From assembly GCF_932274485.2 (NCBI RefSeq), contig NC_065886.2, forward strand, positions 32,103,501 through 32,167,500: a stretch of 64,000 bases of DNA. The letters are read 5' to 3'. This document shows, piece by piece, positions 43,770 to 57,800 of the stretch. The DNA is from Patella vulgata. Lineage: Eukaryota; Mollusca; Gastropoda; Patellidae. The notes beneath the pieces are model-generated. The model searched no databases, was not told the origin of the DNA, and worked only from the letters and a program-made list of their open reading frames with translations. Within the stretch, counting starts at the first letter, position 1. Every line of letters begins with the position of its first letter. Both the position numbers and the translations under genes were made by a program.

Positions 43770-46700
43770 CTAAAAAAATAAATAATCAGACTCGTCGGTT
43801 GATGTTCCCTTTTCGTTCATTTATGTAGTCCGTACGACACCCACGGAGAGTCCATGTCTCCCATGAGAGAGTAGAAACAACGTCAAAGACTAACACATGG
43901 TACAGCCCTCACGTAGAAAACTCACTTGGCTAGGCAGGCGATGCTACTCCTTGTCACATACAAGCTTCGGATCGAAAGTGCGGCACTTGAATCAGTGACA
44001 AATCTTATGATCTAAAGCAAACTCGTTAGACCACTTGACCACCCAACCTCATTTAATAGATAAAGGTCGTTGTTTTGTAGAGTAATTGGTGATTTAATAC
44101 CCGTATAATTTATATCTTTTTGTCATTTAAATTATAAATAAAGAAATTTGATCTAGATTATCAGAATTGAATTATTTTTTCATACCAATAAAGGCTATTC
44201 TTGTTCTTTGTCATTTGTAAAGTAAATAAAGGTAAACGAAAAAAAAAATATATTATCCTAGTGTATCTTATCTCAGAATACATTCGTCACAATAAACAGA
44301 AATATACAATTTCGTTTCGTTTTATTACATTACATTATTAAACGAAACGAAATAGCAAATAACGGCTATACTTTGTACAGATATGGAATTGTATGGTTTT
44401 AACTGTAGAGAAAAAAGCAAGACGAGGAATGAATTTACTAAACAACTTACTCGTAAGCATCTTCAGAGACGTTGATCTTCCCCTTGATACCAGTAGTTTC
44501 TGTGCGGCTAGTTATATTAACAGTATTGCCAAATAGACAATATCGGGGCATCTTCTTACCAATAACTCCAGTGACAACTGGTCCAGAATGGATACCTATT
44601 GTAATCTATAAAACCGAACAACATTATGTATTGTAATCTACAAAATCAAACAGCTATAACCTATGATACAAAACACCCTTATGTATTGTAATATATAATA
44701 TAAAACAACCTTATGTATTGTAATCTATAAAACCAAACAACTTTATGCTGTGCAATTATAATACAAAACAACCTTATGTATTGTAATCTATAATACAAAA
44801 TGAGTCGTCCTGGTAGTCAAAACGTTTTTTTTTTCAAAAATGAAAACATTTACAACACACTAAAATCTGATTACGAGTAACAACCCATTTGGCTTATAGT
44901 TTTGTCCTATACGTTTAGCACACAAAACATTTAATATCAATCGCCATAATCACCAGAAATCTTTGAAAATAGATTTCTTCGTCTAATGACCTTAAACACT
45001 GTATATATTAGCTGTAGCCTCTAGAACGCGCGACGACAATATGCGGAGAACCCATGAGGAAAGCCACGACGTTGGGCAGGCGACCCTACTTCTTGTCACG
45101 TAAAGCTTTGGATCGAAACCATGTCACTAGAATTAATGATACACCATGTAATATACTATTCAAAAAAAGTAGGGGATATTTGATTTTGGGGGCATAATAC
45201 TAAAATATGCAAATGACTACGAAAAAAGTCACTATAGAACCTAACAGAAGAAACATTTCCAGTTACATGTGACGCCCAAACGCACCAATAGCTACCGCAT
45301 GGAATGCAGGTGATGCTTGGGATCATCATGGGGGTCCAACCCAAGATTTGCACGACTCTGACTTTGAATGTTACAGTCATTGTGGCATTGAATTCCAGGG
45401 TGGAAACATCAGTTTAATTGTTTTAGTGACCAGAAAACAAATTTTGATATGCGTCGGCTTACCCAAAATGAAAGGTTACGTGCCCTTGGCATGCTACAGA
45501 TCGGCACAACACAGGCGGTTGTGGCGCGGACGATGAATGTTTCTCAGTCTGTCATAAGCAGGCTATGGTCCAGATACCGTGATACACAATCTGTACAGGA
45601 CAGACCACGCTCAGGTCGACCAAGGGCGACAACTCAAGCCCAGGATCGATTTATCCGTACCTTGGCCTTGAGAAATCGTGTCATCACAGCAAATCAGATC
45701 AGCGCTCGTCTTCAAACAGACACTGGTGTGAGAGTGAGTGGCCAGACGATTCGGAATCGACTGCATAGGGGTCACCTTCGCGCCCGACGTCCTCGCGTGA
45801 TCCCTTGTTTGAGAGATCATCACATTCAGGCAAGACGTCGTTGGTGTAGGGATCGTCAACACTGGGATAATCGACGCTGGAGCAATGTGATGTTTTCAGA
45901 TGAGTCAAGGTTCACTGTTGATTTTTTGGACAGACGTAGGAGGGTGTGGCGTCGTCGAAACGAGCGCTTCCAAGACGTTAACGTCATCAGACATGATCGA
46001 TTTGGGGGTGGTTCTGTTATGGTGTGGGGAGGCATCACTGTTGCTGGAAGAACGGCTTTACATGTTGTTGCAGGGCGTGTTACAGGCCAGTACTACCGGG
46101 ACAACATCTTGGCAGTCCATGTTGTGCCGTTCGCACGACGTCATGGCCGCCGTTTCATCTTCCAGGATGACAACGCAAGATGTCACAGGGCCAGGATCGT
46201 TACAGGTTACCTCCAACAACAGAACATCACCACATTACCTTGGCCAGCACTGAGTCCCGACCTCTCCCCCATCGAGCATGTCTGGGACATGCTTGGACAG
46301 AGGTTACGTCAACGTCAACAACGTCCTGCCAATGTCCAAGAACTTGCTGCTGCGTTGCAACAGGAATGGGACAATCTGGACCAAAATGACCTTAGACGTC
46401 TCATTAGGAGTGGCATGAGTATGTCACGTCGGATCAATGCTTGTTTGGCAAACAGAGGAGGATTTACCCGTTACTGACTTGGTTGTGATGCTGTGGTAAC
46501 TTTACTGTTGGGCCCCGGGTATCATTTTACCCTTATAATGGTCAGTCTGTGCCTTACTTAGTCTAACGATCATTTGGAATAAATCGATGAATGTGAACTT
46601 CATTTCATTTTGTCATTTGTTTCTTCGTCAGTTTCATTAGGTGACTTTAATAACACTTAAAAATCAAATATCCCCTACTTTTTTTGAATAGTATATAAGC

Positions 46701-49700
46701 ACCCTCTCCCCTTGATTGAAGCTAATGTACATACCACTATCTGTTTTCCATCGGGATCTGTCAGTGACCTTGAAATATACATCATGTCTAGGGCTAATCT
46801 GGCTATACATCGCGCATGATCATCACAGGGTTCCGGTAGTCCACTTACTGCCATATACTTATCACCTACAGTTTCTACCTAAAATAACAAGTAAGTAAGG
46901 TAATGTAAGATGTATAGATCGATGGAGTTCCCAACAATTTAGTTTTGGGCCCTGACATCCCAGAACTGTGAAAGTATACACCATTGTCATTGCGATGGAA
47001 ATGCATGTGACTCAATTAAAAGTTATTTTAAAATGCCTTAGCGATTGTTACCTTGTTTGGATAAGATACCCCCCCCCCCTTACACTGGTGGAGTACCCAC
47101 ATGCTTAGTGTTCGGCCCGTTATATAGAACTATGGTTGCACACTGTCCCCGACATTCTAGTGGTTATTGTCAATAATCAAACGAATTACTCCAACAAATC
47201 TAAAACATTAACCCCACAACCAACCATTCAATATTAAAAATAATAATAATATCTATTGAGCAAAGTCAGCGTTGTTTACAACACTAGTTTAGTAGTTACA
47301 ATAGTTATAACAAAAGCAGTGATTTATTTTGCGGTATATTTAGTTGTTATCATTATTTGCTTTTTTAAAAGGGTTAGTAATTAAAATTACTTAAATATAA
47401 CAGAATAAATCTTCCAATATTAGTATATACTACAAATCAGATAATTACTTTAGCATTTTGCTGTTTTGGTCATTTATTATTATATACTGATCAACACAGC
47501 TATTAAAGACATTACGCTGATTAGAGGAAACATAAAACATTCGATTCAAAACCCACGGCGTGTTTCGTAAAGCTATTAACTGTTCGTTAAATCACTAATT
47601 AAAACCGACCGAGGAAAAATGATTAATTTTAATTAAGAGGCCCGATTCAGTAAGTCTTTATCTATATTGCTGTATTACTATAGGTTTGTCTAATTATTTA
47701 GGGCAACAAAGAATTAGATGGGTAGACTATTTATTCTAAAAAAGAATTATTAATATAATACTTGACGTGGATAGACTAGTTAGGATAGGAAAGATTATTA
47801 ATATAATTAATATAATACTTGATATATGTAGACTAGTTAGGGTAACAAAGGATCATTAATATAACATGGATTGGCTGGTTAGGGTAACAAAGTGTGTTTA
47901 ATATAATAATAGATTGTTAGGGTAGATTTGTTAGGGTAACAAAGGTTTATTAATATAATACTTGACATGGGTAAACTAGTTAGGGTAACTGAGGGTAAAC
48001 GATAAAATACTTGAGATGGGTAACATAAGATTATTATCTCAGATGCGTTTTCTTTCAGGCAAAGTCTAAGCGAATGTATATTTTCATTTTAGTCTATTTC
48101 TTAGACCTTTATTTTTATTATAACATATTTACGATGTCAGTGCTCAATTGATCTACGATGATCTGTCGTTGGCGCGTGTGGTAAATGGGTTTATGGTGCC
48201 ACTGTGAAACTGAAACCGTTTACTTGTAAACCGAGGTCATTTACTTATGAAAATATTTCCCATTAATTCATACAAGCGATCATTACTCTGAACTACTGTT
48301 TTATAACGTGGTTAGAAATTATACAGTAGTCATTAATTATTAGGTGTGTAACTAGCTGTAAAAGATGTTAATTCTAGTGTAAAAGTGTATATATATGGTA
48401 GTGTATATCAATAATTAGTCACGGCCTTGACAACTTAGTGATATAGCACCTACTTAATAACCACTGTCTGATAACTAACAATTTAGACTTCCTAGTAAAC
48501 ATGCATATGAAATAACGACTGTGATCTGATTGTGTCAGTATTTTTATTTGTAAAAGTGATTAACTTTACCTCTTCACGAAAACTTAAAATATTTTACGCA
48601 TGCGGCCTTTTTATTGATTTAGAGCAAACATTTGGGTAGACTTCTAACTCTTAGCAACTGAAAAGGCCGCAATGGTCTGTGATATTGCTATAGCGGAAGC
48701 GGATGTTAAGCCATCAAGATAGATGGGGATACGGCCACAGCCTTAAAATGATATACTTTAAGTCTTTGTGAACAAGGTCTCATGTTTTAAACCATTCGCC
48801 CGCTCTGATACGTCACAATTTGTGTTTCCATGGAAACCCATTTGGCCCATTTTATGTAAACAAGGGAACAGATTAATTTTATTTTCTTAGTGTGCAATAA
48901 AATAACACACATTAACCAGGAAGATCAAGAATTAAGAATAAATGCAAATAACTCGTGATATCTCACATCAGAAACAGGGATACCAGCCTTTTTATAATTG
49001 GTCATAGATCGGGTGGATCCTCATAATGAATAGAACATTTGTTATAATTAATAGACCCTTGGATATATTTACATAATAATCGTGATGCGCGGCATTAATA
49101 GAATATTTTGTATATTCACATAATCTTGATTTCTAATGAATCAGCCAAATATTGATCGGTGTATATAACATGCCTTTATACATGCTAAGATTGGACACAG
49201 TTGGCTTTTATACATATTATACAATAGACTCGACATGGTTGGCTTTTTATGAATTAATAACAATTTTACTTGACATTAAACATTAAAACAAATAGATCGC
49301 GGTGAAAGGTGATTTCAGTAATTACGAAAAATGAAATCAAACGACTCGGCTAATACAGTGTGCTATGCGGGAATATTTTGCCCGGACAACGGCGATACGG
49401 TCTGCTCTTATATCCAGTTCCACGGGTTATTTTATGTGCACGACAATGTGTACACGGGGCCTCGTTTTCTCGCTCCATCCGGGCGAGTAAACGTTTCCCT
49501 TGTCAGGCCCCCCGCCCTGCACCCCTGGGGATACACGCCGGAAAATCCCGATGAACTTTCTCGGACAACACCGGGAGAGAACCCGAGACCCCATGGTTAG
49601 CGAGCCAACGTCTTATTCAGTGGGTCACGGCGGCATTATCACTGAGTAGCATTTTGTATACGATCGGTGTCAGACACAAATATGCGTTTTTATATTAAGC

Positions 49701-51829
49701 CTCCCTGGAGAAACTGGACAACCTGCTATAGTACAAACAGGAGAAACGGTAAATTGTTTTTTTCGCTCTCGCATTGGTCATAATCTTTTGTAACACACAT
49801 ATCATCTTAAATTGAAAGCGTCGTCCAGAAAAACATTACGGTGAAATCTCGTTTCAGCAATTAAGAAAATAAACAACTGAATCTCTTGATGCTTTTAGTA
49901 GGAAAGCATGACAACGAGATACACAGAAAGACATCCTGTAATTTGTGCCAGATGATCATTAATACCGATTATCCATTCACGACACAATTATTGGGGATAA
50001 CCGGTGGTTTTGTTGACATATTATCAAACACCGCCATGCTAGGTGCAAATTAAGTGTTAAGGATTCGTCTTGTATTGGATTGTTATCACGCAGGGACCAT
50101 AATTAGTAGGTAGATAAAGTTAATTATACAGGACAATGGTGAATCCTACTTAAAAACGTTCCCTATAATCAAAGATGCCTTCTCACGTATATCGAATTCC
50201 AACTGCCAAGGGATCTTTTCCGTGCACGCCAAATTGTACACGGGACATCGGGTTTTTGTACCATCCGAACTAGACAGCTGTCCTTGTCAGCCCCTCGCAA
50301 GGAACTACCCAAATCCGTATACATCTATTTTAAACATCCATGTCTGTCACGTGACTGGATTGAAGCAGGGTTTATTTTTAGATTGTGTCTGTGGTTACTC
50401 GCTGTGCATTTGCCATAAATACCTAAGTAAATTCTTGAATTATTAAATTCTCTCACTGTCCTCATAATCATCCGATCAACACATACCAAGTTGTCCCTAC
50501 GTCAATCTAGCAGTCAACAAGGAGACGTGGCACTAGTTGGTGTTTTTCGGGGAATTCAGTATTTTTGTAGTATGATGTGGTATCTCTACATTCCATAGAG
50601 GCTTACACCATATTTCCATACTTTTATGGGAAATAACTATACTTTCGTGAATAATTTCGTGGGAATGCATCTTTGAGGTCTCCGCGAGTCATTTGCACTT
50701 TTCAGAAACTATTACATGGTTTTCATCCAAATGACCAGATGTTATTCTATGCCAGGCCATCCGTCCTGTGTAGTTAGTCAGCACTTAACTCACTGAGCCA
50801 CCTTGCCCCCCTCCCCCAACACGCTGGGTAGGATATTGTGTGTACAAACATAAAACACTGCTAAGACGCGGCACTAGGTGTTCCACAAATCTTGAGTAAA
50901 CACTGACTTACCTTGTATATATTTGGATTCGTTGTTGGATCAACTAAGATATCAAATTTGGTATAGACGGAGTTGAGTAACTGGACGATCTTCATGGCTC
51001 CATAACCTTCAGAGTTCTTGGCACAGAAGTCATTAAATCCGAGGATTCCACTGAACATTAACGTGACGTTACTGTGTTTCTCTGCTCCAACTGGTTGTTG
51101 ATGACGTAATTTGTTGGCGACTGATGGCGGAAGAATGGAATACATGAGTCTAAAAGAATATAAAAATATAAGAAATAAACTTTAAGAATTAAATATTAGA
51201 GATGGATAATATATATGTTGGTTATTTAAAGTCGCTGATTGATATTTGAATTTGTTTTAAATAGATAGACAATGTAATTTTCATAGACAATGTAATTTTT
51301 TTCGAGACAATGTAATTTGTTTCGAGACAATGTAATTTTCATAGACAATGTAATTTTCATAGACAATGTAATTTGCATAGACAATGTAATTTTTGGACAA
51401 TGTAACTTTTGTAGACAATGTAATTTTTATAGACAATGTAATTTTTGTAGACCATGTAATTTTTGGACAATGTAACTTTTGTAGACAATGTAATTTTTAT
51501 AGACAATGTAATTTTTGTAGACCATGTAATTTTTGTAGACAATGTAATTTTTGTAGACAATGTAATTTTTTCGAGACAATTTAATTATTTTTGAGACAGT
51601 GTAATTTTTGTAGACAATGTAATTTTTGCGTAACTTCAACGTACGGTTTTCCTTCCCGGAGTTGGTCGAGATATTAATTGAAATGAAGTCGTCTGCTTTG
51701 GCCCTCTTGATGCTGAAAGGCAGGACGTTAAACCCCATTTGATTTTGATTTCGATTTCCACTTAATTTTTTTGAATAAACAGAAATAACACACCAAAGCA
51801 ACCCAATTCTATATATTAGTTTACCTAAA

Positions 51830-51873
<44 letters not shown>

Positions 51874-54800
51874 TGTTTAACGTCCACTCTGTAGCAGGGT
51901 CTGTAGTAGTCGGCGGATACCAGTGGACCAGGAGCAACCCCACGAGATTAGTGACTTAGTCGGTCAAATATGATCAACTATTTAAAATAGTTAGAATGGT
52001 GTATATTCCTGTCTCCATTAAGGAGATTTTCATGTAAATGCATGTGTAGAATCTTGTACAAGATGTTATTCCTGGAAGCAATCGGAACCATGTCTGTGCT
52101 CATCGATCTTAAATCTATTAAAACATTGCATGAAGACCAACGTGAACGTTGTCGTCCATTGTGAAAAGACATATTAATCTCTTAAGTTCTTCATACCACT
52201 TAAAACAACCTTGAAAACAGCGAAGACCAAATGTCTTAGCCCGGAGCTTTCTTGTTTTTTGCTGAGATTAACCAGACGTAATCCTTATTGTACTTTGTAA
52301 AGAAAAAGTGTGGATCTCACTTGAGATTAAGCAAGAAATGGGTAATGTTAGTGGCGTTCTATAACTTGTTGAATAATACATATTACTATTTGCCTGGCAA
52401 ATAATTACTGTCTTTGACATTTCAATATAGATTTGATACACCTAGAATCAATTGTAAACAGCTAAATGAAATGAAATAGGGCTTTTGTACAAATCGGGAT
52501 AATGAAGACGAACATGCGCCCTGCATTGGCCGGACATTGGCGTTTCTATCTATTCTTCTTGTAAGTGCACGGTAACGAGTAACCGAGTGGATCTCAGTTT
52601 TTCGTCCCATCCGAATGTTTGATATAAAACGAAAAGGGGCACCAAGTGTTCTACTCTGTTTCGCACACAACCCCGACACTACTAATAACGAGCAGTGATT
52701 CGGGCTTGGATATCAGAGGCTCACTCAGTGCACACTCGGTGTTGGCCGACAGAGTTCTTCGAGCGTCCCCTTTACTTTACAAATGTTTACAGGATAGGAG
52801 ATGGCAGGAAACGGCGTCTAGTTGTGAGGGTGCTAGGGTACACGTTGGCGTGCACGTAACAGAACACTGAACCGTTGGAATTCGAAACAAATGGAAACTT
52901 TCCATCATACCATTTTCATTAGCCAGAAATGTATGGCGTCAGCCCCATTTCAATTAAATTCAGTTCATTTCGCCAGCTGTGAAATTCGCAAATTTGAAAA
53001 TTCGTCAGCTGTGAAATGTACTACACAATGTAGAGTTTTTCACTTGTCTAACTTTCTAATCTTTCATTGTTATTAAAATTATTAACGGAGATCGATAGTT
53101 GTGATAAGCGAGATATATGAATAATCTTTTTATACATGTTCATCCGTTAATCGCTTTATTCAAATAAATAGTTTACAAGGCGTCATTAATTTATAAAGTA
53201 AACCATGTATGGAGCGGAATTCGTGTCAAACTGGTTTGCGAAACTAAACAGCTAGACTACAATCTAATACTACAATAAATTAAAGAAATACGCCAACAGT
53301 GAGCTGGTGTCCCCCGCCGAAATCCCAAAATAAAAAAATTAATTAACTGCACATTTATCTTTTTGAAAAGTATCGAGCAATCAAACTGATTATCTATATT
53401 TAGTCTAAGCATAAAATGTTCACGATCATCCAAGTCAGTCAGGGTTTGGAAGTGCCTGGTAGTTAAACTATACACTAAGTTTCATCAATATCCGTAAGTT
53501 AGAATCAACGGTATCTTGCCCCAAAGCATCGACCAATGAAATTGCTTAGCCCTGCTTAGCTTTAGTGGGAAATGTTAATCAAGACATTCACCCAATGAAC
53601 ATCTACAACAGGTTTAAACATTTTACCTCAATTAAAAGCGGAGTTGTTATGTCCCAAAGTCAGAATCGGAAGTAGCTACTAAGCAGTTGCGAATAGTTTC
53701 GATAAAGGTACGAAATGAAAGAATCATATACGAATTGTAGCGATTCAGTTACGAATGATTTACGAATATGTCGAATTGCTTACGTATATGCCGAATTCAG
53801 TTACGAATACACTACGCTCTCCAAGAATTATGCCGATAAAACTACGAAATGTTTACAATATTTGACACTATTCGTCAAAGAATCGAATAGGAAGATGTTA
53901 CGGACGATAAGAAAGGGGTCTACGATATATCTAAGTTTGGATTCGGGACGATTCGTTGCATTCGTAACCCATATGAAATGTTTTGTTCCTAAAATCACTT
54001 ACGAACTTCAAGAATCGTCGATGATTTATCTACGAATCAGAAAAATTTTGATTCTAGGCGATTCGTGGCATTCGTATTCCACGTGAAAGCGGGGCATTAG
54101 AATAAGTCATGAATTATGCTCCATGATGATCGACAAGCCTGATTCTCCAAGCATTAACAATTATAAGATACTGGTTCTAATGAAACAATTTTATAATGAC
54201 GTTAGCCGAATGCCTCTTCATACGAAGGACAGTTGTTATCTTTGATCAATGACCGATCAATAGAGAACTGATTCAGCATGAGATCAGATAGTTTGTAACA
54301 TGCCACGTCTATTTGATGCGTGATTGTCTTACTGAGAATGAATAAGGCATCTCAATTTGTTAAAAAGCTTCGTTTCCTTTTTTCTGCTAATTGCTTGAAA
54401 TCGTTCATCTGGGAAGAGTTAACAAAGTTATTGACTCTGTATTGAATTACTGTGGAGTCAAAAGAGTGTATTATTAGTTAATTTGATTGGATAATCCAAT
54501 TGTCCCTCGCGCTCAGTACAGACCGGAAGTTGATTTATGACAGATAGTGTTTAGTGCGCATGATCAGATCGAAGTTGAGACGCGGTAGAGAATAGATGAA
54601 AACAGAGTATTATGCGAAACGTGACATAACGAGAATTGACGAGGAAATTAGTTTATTTGACTTCTGAGAAAGAAATTTGTCAGCCCATGCTTGGTCAGGT
54701 CTTGCACGAGATACTGTCTTAATATAATGGTATTATTGAGATCATAGCCTTTCTCGCCATATTGATTGTAGTATATTCACCAGACGATAGATTAACTGTA

Positions 54801-57800
54801 TTCTAGTATATTCGCCAGACGATGGATTAACGGTATAAAGATGAACTAAAGTCTTCCATTTTCAGGATTACGGATGTATTAAGGGATTGTTCTCTTGGAT
54901 TCGATGTACGTTCGTGCTGAAACGGGCAAATCAAATTTCTCATAATACAAATCTAAGTTGTCTAATGCAGGTCTCAAGTTCTAAAATTTGTGAAATGAAA
55001 TGAATTGGGGTATAAAGGCCTACTTTGGTGCAACTAATAAAAAAGACATTTTTTCCGGGCTGTGGCGCTTCTGAATATACTCCTGGTCGAGTTCCAACGG
55101 TCACGGGTTCTTTTACGTACGCCAGACACTGCAGGTTTGCATCCCCATCAAAACGAATATACCCTGTTTCCTGCCAGCTAGGCACTTCGCTGACAAGGGG
55201 GGGGGGGGGGCTTGAAAAGCTAGCGATGTACTTTCTCGACCAATACCAGGATCGAACTCGCAACCTCCTGGTCAACGAACAGGCGCTTTATTCACCGAGT
55301 TCCTCTACAGTGACTCCCGTAAATAAATTGTGGAAAACAAACTGACCCTTAATCCGGAAATATCCAGATTCGGATTCTCAGTCAATCAAACCTAATTAAT
55401 TATAGGAAACTCGTTTTTATCGACTTCCCCTCACCACAAGAGTTCACAATTTGATGGGTCATTTGCAATCGGTCTACATTTGTCTTGAGATCAGTAATAC
55501 GAGACTCGTTAATTCCGATAATCGACCGGTTCCCCGCCGCCATGACGTATCAAATGAATTGAAATTCAGCTTAAGGTCCCACTTGTCTGCATTCTGAAAA
55601 CAGAGAACTATCTACTCTTCTTCGAGAATAGATCTCTGCCCTAAATGGCCGCCGTATCCAACAATTAGTATACTTCTTTGTAATGCGGCCCTACTCTGGT
55701 TCACATCTGTTATACACAAAACGACGACATGTAATTAAACCTTTTCAATTTTATTAAATGAAAACAATATATACTGCCCAAAATACAAGTAGTGACTTTG
55801 ACTAAAATCGTCGATTTGGGCCTTAAAATGTCGGTCAACTAGCTTAGTGTATGTTCCCAAGTAGAGCTAATTTTAAACAGACAGTGTGAGTTTAGTATAT
55901 ATGACTTGTTTGCACCGACCAGGGAAATGAACACGGGTATAAGCCATCAATTGTGCTATGCGTTAGACACTCGCATTAAGGATTGCTCCTATTTCGATTT
56001 CTAACCGAACCTCGATGTTTCGTTCCCCCCGTACGCATTAACGCTCTTCCGAGCCTGCGCCATTGACTTCGGCGACATTAGACTTATGAATCAAGTATAA
56101 CTTAACAGACGACCACTTTATGGACCAGGTCGCTACATTTTGTTGTTTTCTTTTAGTAGGTTAACGCTATTTGGCAATCTATTTTAGTTGGGTATAACGA
56201 GCTTTTAATAATTGGTAATTGAGGACAAGGTCGCTTATTGGGGTGTTTAAATACCAGGTAATTGAGGACAAAATCTCTTATTGGGATGTTTCAATACATG
56301 GTAATTGAGGACAAGGTCGTTTATTAGGGTGTCTCATGGCGTAACTAACAAGCGACTAACGCGGTCACTGGTGTGACCAAGATTTGATTATACCTCGAAC
56401 GATCAAGTGTAAATTGTCATGTGTTGTAGTCTGGCAACTGCAATGCGGATCCATGTTGATGACCGTTAACGGTCACCGCCTTTATTTCATTCTGCCAGAA
56501 ACCAGATTTATTCCATTCAGTGATACAAGCATCAGTAATAATCTACTAGGATTGGGCATTTGACCTGGTATTGAACGACATAATTTATCCAATCCAATAC
56601 ATATGGAAATGAACTCTAATTTTCAAATAATGAATTTGTTTTTACGAGCACCAGTTTATGCTGAACAACAGTTAAAATGACCAAATTGTGTTATACGAGA
56701 CCCTATTTTATCCCATAAATGGCCGATGTATTGTGTTAACGGGATTCATTTGTATTCTAGAAATGACCAAGGTATTGTGTTAACGAGACTGTATTTTATC
56801 CTAGAAATGACCAAGGTATTATGTTTGAAGAGACCCTTTTGTATCCTAGAAATGACCAATGTATTGTATTAACGAGACTCTTATTTTATCCTAGAAATTA
56901 CCAAAGTATTGTGTTGATCTCGAAATGCCATGAAATGAAATGAAATGGGGTTTAACGACCTACTGTTCTGCTCTGACTGGACTAATGAAGACGAGCAGAC
57001 GTTATACAATGTACTACGAGGGATATTCTGCCCGGACAGCGACGTTACAGCTTACTCTTATATCGAATTGCAACGGCCATGGGATCTTTTAAGTGTACGC
57101 TAATGTGTACACTGGACCTCGGGTTTTCGACCCACCCGAACGACTAGACAGCTGTCCTTATCAGGTCCTACGCCCTACACCACTGACAAGGCGACATCAC
57201 GGAGGAGAATCCCGATGAACTTTCTCGGCCAACACCGGGATTGAACCCGCGACCTCCAGGCTAGCCTACAAAACACATTGTTCTTCTATTGTCTTCCACA
57301 AACCTCCATCGATTTCCACCATCCCAGTGGTGTCAGATATCTTGGTCTTCCTGTGTCTTCTACATAGACGGATGTGACAGACCAGAAGACGAGAGTGCAC
57401 CAGCTGATTCAATATATAATCGGACAATTATCGACCACCCCCTTACTGATGTATTGGCATCGGATCGTATAACTCAAAGAAACTTGTTTAGAAATTTATG
57501 TCTATTATCTTTTGTCTTTGATTTGAACCAAGATGTTATAGTTCTTTATCTAAATCTTGTTCTCTTTATAATAGTTTACAGATAATGAAAAATGAATATA
57601 TTAAAGATTTGATAAGAATAGCTTTGTTACAATGATAAACTAAGTCTCGATTATCCATTTTTAAATTAAATTTTTAAATGGCGATTGTGTTTCAATCCCT
57701 TCCAAATAATAACCATCAGATGGTCTAGAGAGTTGATTATGGGCTTCTCGTGTGGATAATTTAATGTCTAGTTATCAATTTATATAACATCAAAAACATA

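Noticed and set aside
45611-46389. Other open frames over the Tc1 element
   Set aside because: They are shadows of the transposase frame on other phases and strands.
51357-51801. Repeat-rich frames with [10 protein letters not shown]-type peptides
   Set aside because: They are translations of the 18-bp minisatellite inside a GUCY1B1 intron.
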